NCBI GenBank assembly: GCA_030429495.1
Contig: JAUIFH010000002.1
Location: 1 to 64,000, forward strand
Direction: 5' to 3'
From: Alphaproteobacteria bacterium
GTDB lineage: Bacteria > Pseudomonadota > Alphaproteobacteria > Rhodobacterales > Rhodobacteraceae
DNA: 64,000 bases
Shown here: one piece after another, positions 40,928 through 50,063 of the stretch
Position numbering within the stretch: the first letter of the stretch is position 1
How the letters are laid out: every line of letters starts with the position of its first letter
Position numbers and translations under genes: made by a program
The notes under the pieces: model-generated
Databases searched by the model: none
Told to the model about the DNA's origin: nothing
Seen by the model: the letters and a program-made list of their open reading frames with translations, nothing else

Positions 40928-42283
40928 ATGCCAGCAGATCGAAGCAATCCTGATGACAACACTGGCTCGACCCCACAAAGTGAGGCCGCCGATGCGCTTG
41001 TTCTTGAAGGATGGAATGCCCTGAACCCCAGTGCGGCTGAGGCGAATTTTCGCAAAGCCATCGATACCGCGCCTGATCACTGGCGAGGGTACTACGCGCT
41101 CGGCAACCACTTCAGTTCCCTCAATCGATATGATGAGGCAGCCGATTACCTCTACAAAGCGGCGCGGCGCGCACTTGACGAGCCTGCGGTCCACCATGCA
41201 CTGGGCGTTGTCCTCTTCGCACGAGATGAAATCGATGCCTCAGTCGGAGCATTTCATTACGCGGCAAAGCTTGATCGGAAAAACCCACTGTTGCAGAGAT
41301 CGCTTGCCCTCGCTCTTGCGCGCAACGGCGAGTCCAACAAGGCGGAACAGATCTTTCGTGACCTCCTTCTACAGGAGCCTTCGGACTACGAAACGTTCAA
41401 GCACTATGCCGATCACCTGACCGCTATCGGTCGGATATCAGACCTGGAAGGCCTCTCGGCCGAGTTCATAGACAGGAACCCCGAAGAGCGGTCTGCGTGG
41501 GGTCACTATGCGCGGTCGCAATACCTTCTTGGTCGGTACAACGTCGCAAAGGTAATTTGCGAACAGATTGACCGCGATTTCCCAGACTGGTCTTTCAACG
41601 CGCTTGTTCTGGGACAAGTCCATGGCAAGCTCGGGCAAAGGGAGGTTGCCAGAAGGCAGTACCTGCGTACCCTAGAACTCGATCCAAGCGAGGCGGCCGC
41701 GCATGTCGAGCTTGGAAATCTGCACCTTGCAGACAAGAAGAACGTCGAAGGTGGGCGCTGCTACCTGCAAGCCATAGGTGCTGATCACCGGTCCGCCCAC
41801 GGACATTCGGGGATCGGCTGGGTGTTTCTCCGAGCCAACCTCTACGATCCCGCCGCGCAAGCTTTTCGACGCGCACTTTCCTATGACCCATACCTCGCTG
41901 ATGGATGGACGGGCCTCGGCATTGTTGCCCTTCACCGCAGCGATGCATTTCTCTCCCTGTTCTACTTTTCACGCGCACTCGCGCAGAATCCCATGCACGA
42001 GATTGCAAATTGCGGTCTTGGAGACTCCCACCTGCAGCTCGGCTCCGATGAACTGGCAGAGTCGGCGTTTCGATCCGCCGTCGCCGCAGCGCCGTTCAGT
42101 ACAATCTCGCTCACAAGATTGGCCGATCTCCTTGATCGAACTGGCAGGGCAGAAGAAGCAAGAGATGTTCGCAAGCGCATGGCTGGCTTCACGCCACCTC
42201 CGTCGATGGCACTCGTGGAAGAGATCGATGCCGGCATCAACGAGATCCGCGATCTTGTGGAGCAATACCTGAATCGACAGTAG
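40928..42283 (+). CDS. TPR-repeat protein, 451 aa (prophage cargo)
   Basis: At least eight tetratricopeptide-like units are visible, for example WRGYYALGNHFSSLNRYDEA, AVHHALGVVLFARDEIDASV and AHVELGNLHLADKKNVEGGR. There is no signal peptide and no enzyme motif, so it is a cytoplasmic helical scaffold. The C-terminus (EIDAGINEIRDLVEQYLNRQ) looks like a coiled end. Codon use is less GC-rich than in neighbours. It ends 15 bases before the convergent gp10-like gene, deep in the structural genes. A peptide-binding, sensor or anti-phage role is possible but unproven. Confidence 0.75.
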   Translation: MPADRSNPDDNTGSTPQSEAADALVLEGWNALNPSAAEANFRKAIDTAPDHWRGYYALGNHFSSLNRYDEAADYLYKAARRALDEPAVHHALGVVLFARDEIDASVGAFHYAAKLDRKNPLLQRSLALALARNGESNKAEQIFRDLLLQEPSDYETFKHYADHLTAIGRISDLEGLSAEFIDRNPEERSAWGHYARSQYLLGRYNVAKVICEQIDRDFPDWSFNALVLGQVHGKLGQREVARRQYLRTLELDPSEAAAHVELGNLHLADKKNVEGGRCYLQAIGADHRSAHGHSGIGWVFLRANLYDPAAQAFRRALSYDPYLADGWTGLGIVALHRSDAFLSLFYFSRALAQNPMHEIANCGLGDSHLQLGSDELAESAFRSAVAAAPFSTISLTRLADLLDRTGRAEEARDVRKRMAGFTPPPSMALVEEIDAGINEIRDLVEQYLNRQ

Positions 42284-42297
42284 AGCATACTTCTCAA

Positions 42298-42936
42298 TCA
42301 CCCCTTCGCGACCTTGGCGCCCACCCACCCCGCCACAATCCGCCCCGGCAGCCCATCCACCGCGCGCTCGGCATCCCACGCCAGATCGAGCCGCTTGCGG
42401 AGCTGCACCTGCGGCACCAGCAGGAAGATCGGCACCGTGGTCAGCCCGCGGCCCGTCTTCGCCCGCGACACCACCGCCCGTCCCTTCGAGTTCAGCCGCC
42501 CTTCGGCCACGAGCAGGCTCGGCCCGCGGCGGCGGTAGATGAAGCGCAGTCGAAGTCCGGTACGACGTTCCCATTCGGCGGGGGTGATGCGGCCGCCGCG
42601 GGTGGATTTGCCGGCCGCCGGCGTGGGGATCGCCAGCCAGAACCCGTGCTTCGAGCGAATGAGCGGCCCGGTGTCATGCGCCCCGACGATCACCGGCGCG
42701 TTCGACCACACGAGGGCGGCGGCGTTGAGGCTCTCGCCCGCCTTCGGATAGGTCGTGAGCCGGATCGAATTGCCGAGCCGGGATCCCAGCCCGGCCCCGG
42801 CGATCTGCCGGCGCCAGGCAGTCTTCAGATCGATGCCCGCCGCGCGCATGGCATCGGTCACCGCCTTTTCGCCGGCGCGGATCTCGGCCCGCATCCGGGC
42901 GACGATGTCCGCGGTGATCTCGAGCTTCAGCTTCAT
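42298..42936 (-). CDS. head-tail joining protein of the HK97 gp10/DUF6441 kind
   Basis: This 212-aa protein starts MKLKLEITADIVARMRAEIR, with AWRRQIAGAGLGSRLGNSIR and PVIVGAHDTGPLIRSKHGFW in the middle. It resembles DUF6441 proteins of Rhodobacterales prophages, found where lambda-like phages encode the Z/gp10 neck protein. It overlaps the upstream gene by four bases. The 15-base gap to the convergent TPR gene marks the insertion point of that cargo. Confidence 0.7.
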   Translation of the reverse strand: MKLKLEITADIVARMRAEIRAGEKAVTDAMRAAGIDLKTAWRRQIAGAGLGSRLGNSIRLTTYPKAGESLNAAALVWSNAPVIVGAHDTGPLIRSKHGFWLAIPTPAAGKSTRGGRITPAEWERRTGLRLRFIYRRRGPSLLVAEGRLNSKGRAVVSRAKTGRGLTTVPIFLLVPQVQLRKRLDLAWDAERAVDGLPGRIVAGWVGAKVAKG

Positions 42937-43247
42937 GCGGGCCTCAGATCGAGCGTCCAGATCAACCGCTCACGATCGCGAAGCGGCTCCCCCTGGATGA
43001 GGAAGCTCTCGGTGCCGATCACGATGAGGTCGCGCGGGCGCGGGGCGGGCAGGTCGGCGACCCGCACATCCACCACGGTGGTGTCGCTGACAAAGCGTCC
43101 CGCGCCGAAGTCGGTGACGCGGTCGGGCGCGCGGGCGATGATGCGGATCGGGCGCTCCTCGGAGGTGCCGGCCGAGATCCAGAGCGCCGGCTCCGCCAAC
43201 GCGGCATGGGTGAAGAGGCGGTCCAGGGCACCGGCAAAGACGGACAT
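42933..43247 (-). CDS. head-tail connector/stopper protein
   Basis: This 104-aa protein (SVFAGALDRLFTHAALAEPA, RDLIVIGTESFLIQGEPLRD) resembles small FII-like adaptors: a beta-barrel with a conserved region before the C-terminal strand. Its place between the capsid and gp10-like genes fits a stopper that closes the portal after packaging. Confidence 0.65.
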   Translation of the reverse strand: MSVFAGALDRLFTHAALAEPALWISAGTSEERPIRIIARAPDRVTDFGAGRFVSDTTVVDVRVADLPAPRPRDLIVIGTESFLIQGEPLRDRERLIWTLDLRPA

Positions 43248-43268
43248 GGGGGCTCCGGGTCTCGTCCG

Positions 43269-44291
43269 TCAGTTCGAGCTGTGGAGCCGGACGGCGAGGC
43301 GCGGCCGCTTGTTCACCGGCAGGATCGAGGCCTCGGTCATCACGTCGATCCAGCGGCCCTTCTCGTCGAGATGCTGACGGGCATAGAGCGGCAGGCCGAT
43401 GGTGTTGGCGGTCTCGAGAAGGTTCGCCGGCCCGCCATAGGTGGTGAAGGTATCAAAGGTCCCGAGCGGGAAGGCGATACCCTCGCCCGCCGGGATCAGG
43501 CGCTCGGCTGTCCCGTTCGCGAGCGTGACCGAGCCGTTGTATTCCTCGAAGAGGATGCCGGCGAAGGGGAAGGCGCGGCGGGTATCCTCGCGCAAGGGCT
43601 GGCCGCCGGTCGCCGAGAAGAACTTGTAGGCGTCCTCGGTTTTCGGATGGCTGATAAGCTTGTCGAAGAACTCTGAGCTGACCAGCGCATGGGCGGTGGT
43701 CATGGTCTCGCCGAGAAGGTTGTCCTCGATCGCGCGCAGCACCGTGCGCACCTTGGACTGGATGCTGGTCCCGGCGGTGCCGAAGACGAAGTCGACGGCG
43801 ATCTGCTCGAGCCCGAACTCGGTGAAGTAGTTGTAGAGCGTGGTGCCGCCGCCGTCCTTCACGATGCCGCGGAGCGCGTTCATCTCCATGTATTCGCGGG
43901 TCTGGGCATGCTTGCGGCGCATGAGCGTGAGCTTGCGGCTCATCACCTCGACGAGCGGATCGGCGGCGTCCGAGACCCCGAGTGCCGGCTGCCCCTGGAT
44001 GTCGGCGGGCAGGATCACGTCGTCATGCGGGATCCACGGGAGCGCGAAGGACCGCATCGAGCGGCCCTCGCGGGTGCCGACGGTGGCGGGGCCGCCCAAG
44101 GGGACCGAGGGCAGGAGGCTGAGGACGCCTTCGTATTGTTCGATGATGACGGCGCGCTGGCTGACGCCCTCGAAGCGGAAGAGGCCGATCTGGCCGAGGC
44201 GGGTGTAGAGGTTCGGCAGGATGTTGATGGCCTGTGTCATCTCGGCCAGCGAATAGCCGCCGGCGTCGAAGGGATTGCGGATCAGGGTCAT
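43269..44291 (-). CDS. major capsid protein (lambda gpE-like)
   Basis: This 340-aa protein matches the lambda E family: NILPNLYTRLGQIGLFRFEG, RSMRSFALPWIPHDDVILPA, then EYMEMNALRGIVKDGGGTTL and the C-terminal PANLLETANTIGLPLYARQH. It builds the icosahedral head. The decoration protein gene upstream and the joining genes downstream give the usual order. Confidence 0.9.
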   Translation of the reverse strand: MTLIRNPFDAGGYSLAEMTQAINILPNLYTRLGQIGLFRFEGVSQRAVIIEQYEGVLSLLPSVPLGGPATVGTREGRSMRSFALPWIPHDDVILPADIQGQPALGVSDAADPLVEVMSRKLTLMRRKHAQTREYMEMNALRGIVKDGGGTTLYNYFTEFGLEQIAVDFVFGTAGTSIQSKVRTVLRAIEDNLLGETMTTAHALVSSEFFDKLISHPKTEDAYKFFSATGGQPLREDTRRAFPFAGILFEEYNGSVTLANGTAERLIPAGEGIAFPLGTFDTFTTYGGPANLLETANTIGLPLYARQHLDEKGRWIDVMTEASILPVNKRPRLAVRLHSSN

Positions 44292-44354
44292 GGGAAGGCT
44301 CCGGGGGAAAGGGAAAGGGCCGGCAGGGGCTGCGGCAGCCTGCGTGGGTCCGCG

Positions 44355-44735
44355 TCAGGCACCGTCGCGGGCTATGATGCCCAAAGCGGCGAGCTCAGTG
44401 AGTTTGGCGGTGATCTTGGCCGCATCATCGACAGAGCCGTCGTAGAAGAGCGCCGCACGCGAGACGATCGCGGGTCCGCGCGCCAGGATGATGCCGGTCG
44501 CATCGGCGAGCGTCGCATCGACCGGGTAGAGGAGCACGGCGGCGGCGGTCTCGGCGCCATCCGCGCCGGCGGCGCTCGAGAGCGTGTATTTGCCGCTGGC
44601 GGTGATCTTCCCCAGCACCGAGCCGGCCGGATAGGGCAGGCCCGCGAGGAGCGTGATGTCTTCGCGGGTGTAGTTCGGGGTGACCTCGTATTTGAGGACA
44701 TCGCCCATCGAGGGCGGTTGCGTCAGGACGGGCAT
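44355..44735 (-). CDS. head decoration protein (lambda gpD-like)
   Basis: This 126-aa protein has the gpD pattern: YTREDITLLAGLPYPAGSVL, GKITASGKYTLSSAAGADGA and AAVLLYPVDATLADATGIIL. It binds as trimers on the expanded capsid and stabilises it. It lies between the protease/scaffold and capsid genes, as in lambda. Confidence 0.88.
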   Translation of the reverse strand: MPVLTQPPSMGDVLKYEVTPNYTREDITLLAGLPYPAGSVLGKITASGKYTLSSAAGADGAETAAAVLLYPVDATLADATGIILARGPAIVSRAALFYDGSVDDAAKITAKLTELAALGIIARDGA

Positions 44736-44777
44736 GGGTCAGGCTCCGGAGTGTCGGGATCGGGGAAGGTGCTGGGA

Positions 44778-46199
44778 TCAGCGTGGGGCAGCGGCGGACT
44801 TCTTCGCGGCCGCAATGAGCGGGCTTTCCTTCGCCACCACGGCCGGCGCGGTGGCGAGGATGCCGGCGGCATCGCTGCGCGCCGCGAGATCGGCGAGGAC
44901 GCGGGCGCGGAGCGCCTCGGGTTTCAAGCCCCGCGCCACGGCATCGGCGGCGTCGATCTGGACGCCAAGCCGCGCGGCCTGGGCGCAGACCTGCGCCACT
45001 TGTGCCGCCTCGGCACGGATGGCCTCCGGCGTGGGGGCCGCTTGCGCTGGTGCCGATGTACCCGCCGCGATCGGGGTCTGTGCCGACGCCGGTGCCGGTA
45101 CGGGCGCGGGGGCGGCCGCGGCGGTAGGTGCAGTCTCGATCGGTGCAATCCCGGTCGGTGCCGTCGGAAGCGTCGGCGCCGCCGCCGGGGTGGCGGGCGG
45201 CGTTTCGGCCAGCGTTTCGGCCGACATTTTTGGCGAGGTCTCGGCGGGGCTGGTGGTCATCAGGGGGACCTTTCTGGGGCTGGGGGTGATGCCGCGGGAC
45301 GCGGCGGCGAAGGCGCGGAAGGCGGTGGCGGGATCGGCCAGCTCGTCGGCAAGACCGGCGGCCAGGGCCTCGGCGCCGCGGTAGACGGCGGCCTCCGTTC
45401 CGAGCGCGGCCGCCTGGCTCAGGCGAGCCCCGCGGCCGGCGGCGACGGTCTCGGCGAAGAGGAAGCGGGTGATCTCGAGCTCGCGCTGGATCCGTTCGCG
45501 CACAGCCTCGGGGAGCGGTGCGTAGGGATTGGCATCGACCTTGTGGGCGCCGGCATGGATCAGGGTGACGGCGACGCCTTCCCGGTCGAGCGCCGCGCTC
45601 CTGTCGCTGTGGATCGCGAGGACGCCGATACTTCCGACCGCCCCGGTGCGCGGCAGGATGATCCGGTCGGCCTGGGAGGCGAGCGCATAGCCGGCCGAGA
45701 GCGCATGTTCGGCGACGAAGGCCTGGACGGGTTTCTGCGCGCGGGCCGCGCGGATGCGGTCGGCGAGATCGAAGGCGCCCGCCACCTCGCCGCCGAAACT
45801 GTCGACATCAAGCGCGATACCGCGGATGGCGGGATCCGCGATGGCCGCCTGCAGCTGGGCCGCGATGCCCTCGTAGGAGGTCAGGCCCGAGGACTGCCCG
45901 ATCCAGGCGCCGCGATGCACGAGCGTGCCGGCGATCTCAATGACGGCAATGCCGTCGACCATCGCGAAGGGATGGCCGGGGTCGCGTTCATCGCGCTTCG
46001 CCAGGCCGTCGCCGAAGAGCGAGGCCCGGACGGGCCGGGACGCCGCCGCCTGATCCACAACCGAAGTTTCAAATCCCGCGACACTGATTTCCTTTCCGGT
46101 GATCCGCGGCCCGAGCCCCGCGAGGAAGGCCAGCGCCTTGGCGGGCTCGACCATGAGGGGGGTGTTGAAGACCCGCTGGGCGATCTGGACGTGGTGCAT
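44778..46199 (-). CDS. prohead S49 protease with C-terminal scaffold region
   Basis: From ATG 46199, which overlaps the portal stop, the product has 473 aa. The S49 (SppA/lambda C) protease shows GIALDVDSFGGEVAGAFDLA, the catalytic Ser in HALSAGYALASQAD and the Lys in HAGAHKVDANPYAPLP. After residue about 315 comes a long Ala/Pro/Thr-rich linker and a helical end. An internal ATG at 45260 behind AAAGG could start a separate scaffold protein, as Nu3 does within lambda C. Confidence 0.87.
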   Translation of the reverse strand: MHHVQIAQRVFNTPLMVEPAKALAFLAGLGPRITGKEISVAGFETSVVDQAAASRPVRASLFGDGLAKRDERDPGHPFAMVDGIAVIEIAGTLVHRGAWIGQSSGLTSYEGIAAQLQAAIADPAIRGIALDVDSFGGEVAGAFDLADRIRAARAQKPVQAFVAEHALSAGYALASQADRIILPRTGAVGSIGVLAIHSDRSAALDREGVAVTLIHAGAHKVDANPYAPLPEAVRERIQRELEITRFLFAETVAAGRGARLSQAAALGTEAAVYRGAEALAAGLADELADPATAFRAFAAASRGITPSPRKVPLMTTSPAETSPKMSAETLAETPPATPAAAPTLPTAPTGIAPIETAPTAAAAPAPVPAPASAQTPIAAGTSAPAQAAPTPEAIRAEAAQVAQVCAQAARLGVQIDAADAVARGLKPEALRARVLADLAARSDAAGILATAPAVVAKESPLIAAAKKSAAAPR

Positions 46200-47722
46200 C
46201 AGGTCTCCTCCCGGCAACGGGGCTCCCGGCCCTCGGCGTCGTCGGTCTCTTCGGTTTCTTCGTCCGGGTTGGTTTCGTCTGCGGCACCGGCCGGCCCCTC
46301 GCCTGCGGCCGCCGGGCCCGCGCCCTTTGCCGGCGATCCCGGCCGGCGGAAATCGAGGCCGAGCGCTGCCTCGCGCCTCCGTTCCGCGGCAATTTCCCGG
46401 TCGACCTGTTCGGCATCAAAGCCGCGCTCGGAGATCGCCTGGCTGCGGGACTTGAGCCCCGCCTCGATCTGCAGGATCTCGGCCGAGGCGTCCTTCGCCG
46501 GATCGATCCAGTCCCACCTTGTGGGGAGCCAGTCGCAGGCGAGGTATTGGCGCCGGTCCCTGGCGTAGCCCGGCAGGTCGAGGCTTCCGGCCAGCACGGC
46601 CATGTCCATCCAGCGCGTCCAGACCGCCCGGCAGAGCTGGTAGACCATCACCGAATGCTGGAAGGCCGAGATCCGGCGGCGGAAGTCGACGAGCGCAATC
46701 CGGGTGTTCGAGAAGTTGCCCCGTGCGGTGTCGCCGGTGAGGTACCCATAGGGCACGCCGAGCGCCGCGCCGATCTGCAGGAGCGTGCGGTACTGGAAGG
46801 GTTCATAGGTGGACCCGGAGTCCGGCGTCGCCGGCGTGGTGACATCCTCGCCCGGATCGAGGCGGACCACCTGGCCGGGCTCGACCTCGAGATCCTCCTC
46901 CGCCGGGTCGAGCGCGGTCTCCGGGGCGGGCGAGGTGATGAACATCGCAAACATCGCCGCGGTCTTCTTCCGCTCGAGCTCGGCATCATCATAGAGATCG
47001 AGGGTGAAGAGTTTCACGATGGCGGCGGCGAAGCGCGAGACGCCCCTGAGCTGGCCGGCTTCCAGCGGATCGAGGATGTGGATCACCTCGGAGGCCGGCA
47101 CCCGGGCGGTTTCGCCGGAAAGTCCCGGATCGGTCAGGTCGCCGGGATGGCGGCGCAGGAAGTGATAGGCGGTGCGGCGGCCGATACCATCGAACTCGAT
47201 GCCAGCCCGGATTGACCCCGCGCCGGGCAGGGCACGGTTCAGATCGAGGGGCAGCATTTCCGAAGGAAGCATCTGCAGTTGCATCGGCACGGTCAGCCCG
47301 TCTTCGGGGCGACGGGTGCGGACGCGCAGGAAGACCTCGCCCGCGAGAAACACCTCGCGCGCCGCCCGGCGCTGCAGCCCATAGAAATCGGTCAGCCCCT
47401 CGGCATCGGCCTCGTCGGTCCAGGCGAGCCAGAGCTTCTGCAGCTCTTCCTTCGTCGTCGCATCGGCGGTCCGCGACGAGGGCTTGATCCCGTCGCCCAC
47501 GACATGGTTGGCGAAGGCATCGACCGCGTTCGCGGCATAGCCGTTGTTCCTAGCCAGCCAGCGGGCGCGGGCGGTGATGGTCTCGCCCGAGGCGGCGATC
47601 AGCGTGTTCACATGCGCCCGGCTCGCGCGGAAGCCGCGCATGCGGCGGTGCGACTGCGCCGCATCAAACCCGCCGATGATCGATCCGAGCCGGGCGCGGA
47701 AGGCGTCGAACACCATCGTCAC
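46199..47722 (-). CDS. portal protein (lambda gpB-like)
   Basis: This 507-aa protein has the lambda-type portal pattern: TITARARWLARNNGYAANAV, GLQRRAAREVFLAGEVFLRV, SEVIHILDPLEAGQLRGVSR and LQIGAALGVPYGYLTGDTAR. It ends in an acidic Gly/Ala tail. The dodecamer forms the DNA entry channel. It overlaps both the gpW-like gene and the protease gene by a few bases. Confidence 0.92.
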   Translation of the reverse strand: MTMVFDAFRARLGSIIGGFDAAQSHRRMRGFRASRAHVNTLIAASGETITARARWLARNNGYAANAVDAFANHVVGDGIKPSSRTADATTKEELQKLWLAWTDEADAEGLTDFYGLQRRAAREVFLAGEVFLRVRTRRPEDGLTVPMQLQMLPSEMLPLDLNRALPGAGSIRAGIEFDGIGRRTAYHFLRRHPGDLTDPGLSGETARVPASEVIHILDPLEAGQLRGVSRFAAAIVKLFTLDLYDDAELERKKTAAMFAMFITSPAPETALDPAEEDLEVEPGQVVRLDPGEDVTTPATPDSGSTYEPFQYRTLLQIGAALGVPYGYLTGDTARGNFSNTRIALVDFRRRISAFQHSVMVYQLCRAVWTRWMDMAVLAGSLDLPGYARDRRQYLACDWLPTRWDWIDPAKDASAEILQIEAGLKSRSQAISERGFDAEQVDREIAAERRREAALGLDFRRPGSPAKGAGPAAAGEGPAGAADETNPDEETEETDDAEGREPRCREET

Positions 47723-47934
47723 AGACCCTTGGTCGCGACCGTGCCCCAGCGACGCCGGCGCGGGATGCCCGAACTGGCCGTGGCGATCCGACCTTCCAGA
47801 TCGGCAATAGCATTGGCGAGTTCCGTGTCCGAGCTATAGGTCACGGTCTTGCCGTCATAGCTCACGCTGCGCAGCCCCGCGTAGCGCGCCTCCTGCAGCG
47901 CGGTGAGGAGCGCCCGCATCCGGTCGAGTTCCAT
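47719..47934 (-). CDS. gpW-like head-tail joining protein
   Basis: This 71-aa protein (RMRALLTALQEARYAGLRSV, SYDGKTVTYSSDTELANAIA, then LEGRIA) has the strand-hairpin between two helices of lambda gpW and related proteins. ATG 47934 overlaps the terminase stop (ATGA). The position between terminase and portal is standard for gpW. Confidence 0.85.
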   Translation of the reverse strand: MELDRMRALLTALQEARYAGLRSVSYDGKTVTYSSDTELANAIADLEGRIATASSGIPRRRRWGTVATKGL

Positions 47935-50063
47935 CAGTCCCTCATGAAGTTCGGCGTGTAAGCCCGGCGCTTCCGCCGCGGCGTCGTCAGGGTTCCGGCC
48001 CTGGGCTCGGCCGGATCGGCCTTCCTGGGTTCGGTTGGCCCCGCGACGGGCATCCGGGTCTCCACCCCGGCCTGCGCCTCGAGCCGCCGCCAGGTGGCCT
48101 CGTCCCAGCGGTCGGCGCCGAGGATCCAGGCCGCCGCGCGGGCATAGACGCGGGTATCGAGCGCCTCGTTCCGCTCGCGCATCTTCTGCCATTCCTGGCG
48201 GGCATAGCCGCGCCGGTCGCGGATCGTGACGAGCTGCTCGGCCACCAGCTGCTTCAGCCATTCGCTGTCGGCCCAGGTGGGAAGGTGGACCGTGCCGGGC
48301 GCATCGCGCACGCCCACGGCGCGGTCTTCGTCCGAGGGTCGCTCGATCCTGAGGAAGCGGTAGGTCTCGGTCTTGAAGGTGGCGGTCGCCACTGACCAAA
48401 GTCGCGCGCCGCGGCGCAGGCGACGCCCGGCTACGGTCGCATCGACATAGGTCGGGCCCGAGACGGGCGTCGCGCGGTTGAAGCTTTCGAGGCCCTTCAG
48501 AGGTGCCACCTGTTCAAAGCCGACCTTGCGCGACCAGGCATAGACGGCCGCCGCCTCGTAGCCGGTGTCGATGCCAAGCCGCGCCATGGTCATGTGGGCG
48601 CCATTGGCATGCTGCCAGGTCTGACCCAGAAGCGCGGTGAGCTTCTCCCAGGCGGCCGGATCGTCGGGCCCGCCCGGAATGACGATGTGATCGACGAGCC
48701 AGCTCTCGAGCCCACGGCCCCAGCCCCAGACATCGACCTCGATCCGGTCCTTCTGCACATCGGCACCCGCAGTGAGGAACAAGCCGCTTGCCGGTACGCT
48801 GCCAGGTTTCCAGGCCTCGCGGCGATCCGCCAGCCGCTGCCATTCCGGCGCGTCGCCACTCTCGACCCAGGTCTCGCCCAGAAGCGTGTTGCGCGCGGCG
48901 CGCAGCATCTCGTCCGACCCCTGCGCCGCGAGCCAGTCCCGCGCGATCTCGGCCCAGCTCTTCCACCCGAGCGGCGAATAGAGCGCCGAGAGATGAAAGC
49001 CGATCGACTGCGGATCGGCGGACACGGCCGTGGCCCGCCACTCGCCGCGCGCCAGCATCGCGGTCTTGTGATGCTCGGCGATCGGCCGCTCGCAGTTCTC
49101 GCAGTGATAGGCTGCGGTCTCCGGCCGCCCCTTCGCCCAGCGCAGCCGGTCGAACTGCAGCCACTGCATCGCCCCGCAGTGCGGGCAGGGGACAAAATAG
49201 CGCCGCTGGTCGGAGGCCTCGAACTCGCGCTCGATCCGGGAAAGCCCCCGGATCGTCGGGGTCGAGACCATGAAGACCTTGCGCCGATGCGCGAAGGTGG
49301 TGGTGCGCGCTTCCGCGAGCGTGACCGGATCACCCTCCTCATCGGCCGAGGCCGGATAGGCGTCGACCTCGTCGAGGAAGACATAGCGCGCCGGCATCGA
49401 GCGCAGGCCCGTGGCCGAGTTGGCCCCGGTCAGCACCAGGATGCCGCCCGGAAACTCCTTCGACAGCATCGAGTTGCCGGCATCGCGCGAGCGGGCGGGA
49501 TTGACTCGTTCCCGGAGCGCGGGGCTGTCCGCGATCAGCGGATCGATCCGACCGCGTGAGGAGCGCTTGGCCATCTCGACGGTGGGCAGCACCGCGAGCA
49601 TCGGGCCCGGTGCATGGTGGATGACAAAGCCGATCCAGTTGTTGCCGGCCTCCGTGGCGCCGACCTGCGCGGCCTTCATGAAGCTGATCCGCTGCGCCGT
49701 ATGGCCGGGCGAGAGCGCCTCCATGATGCCTCGCAGATAGGGCGTCCGCGCGGTCCTGTAGCGTCCCGGTTCGGCCGAGGCCCGCGAGGAGAGCCAGCGG
49801 TGCTGATCCGCCCAGTCCGCGACCGTCAGATCCGGATCGGGCCGCATCCCGCGCGACCAGGAGCGCAGGATGTCTTCGGCACCGTCGAAGCCAAGCTCGA
49901 GGGTCGTGGTCAGGTCGTTGTCGTCACGCCCTGTGCTTGCGCTTCGGGCATTCGTCCCTCGCGAAGGTCCACTGGACCTTTGCGTTTCGGTGTCACGAAA
50001 CCGGGCCTCATCATCCGAGCGAGACCCGGAGATCGGCGAGGGCGTCGAGCTGTTGGCGGACAT
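47934..50063 (-). CDS. terminase large subunit (lambda gpA family)
   Basis: This 709-aa packaging motor has an ATPase Walker A-like SFMKAAQVGATEAGNNWIG and Walker B in ARYVFLDEVDAYPA, with the motif III region VFMVSTPTIRG. A Zn-finger-like pair PCPHCGAMQW and HCENCERPIA follows, then a nuclease domain with Asp residues in AGADVQKDRIEVDVWGWG and LGIDTGYEAAAVYAW. The first 50 residues overlap the small subunit gene and look unstructured. It cuts and packages DNA at cos-type ends, judging by family. Confidence 0.92.
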   Translation of the reverse strand: MSANSSTPSPISGSRSDDEARFRDTETQRSSGPSRGTNARSASTGRDDNDLTTTLELGFDGAEDILRSWSRGMRPDPDLTVADWADQHRWLSSRASAEPGRYRTARTPYLRGIMEALSPGHTAQRISFMKAAQVGATEAGNNWIGFVIHHAPGPMLAVLPTVEMAKRSSRGRIDPLIADSPALRERVNPARSRDAGNSMLSKEFPGGILVLTGANSATGLRSMPARYVFLDEVDAYPASADEEGDPVTLAEARTTTFAHRRKVFMVSTPTIRGLSRIEREFEASDQRRYFVPCPHCGAMQWLQFDRLRWAKGRPETAAYHCENCERPIAEHHKTAMLARGEWRATAVSADPQSIGFHLSALYSPLGWKSWAEIARDWLAAQGSDEMLRAARNTLLGETWVESGDAPEWQRLADRREAWKPGSVPASGLFLTAGADVQKDRIEVDVWGWGRGLESWLVDHIVIPGGPDDPAAWEKLTALLGQTWQHANGAHMTMARLGIDTGYEAAAVYAWSRKVGFEQVAPLKGLESFNRATPVSGPTYVDATVAGRRLRRGARLWSVATATFKTETYRFLRIERPSDEDRAVGVRDAPGTVHLPTWADSEWLKQLVAEQLVTIRDRRGYARQEWQKMRERNEALDTRVYARAAAWILGADRWDEATWRRLEAQAGVETRMPVAGPTEPRKADPAEPRAGTLTTPRRKRRAYTPNFMRD

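Noticed and set aside
43689-46568. A 959-codon rightward frame opposite the capsid, decoration and protease genes
   Set aside because: High-GC coding DNA often leaves the antisense frame open. The minus strand encodes clear capsid and protease proteins in lambda order.
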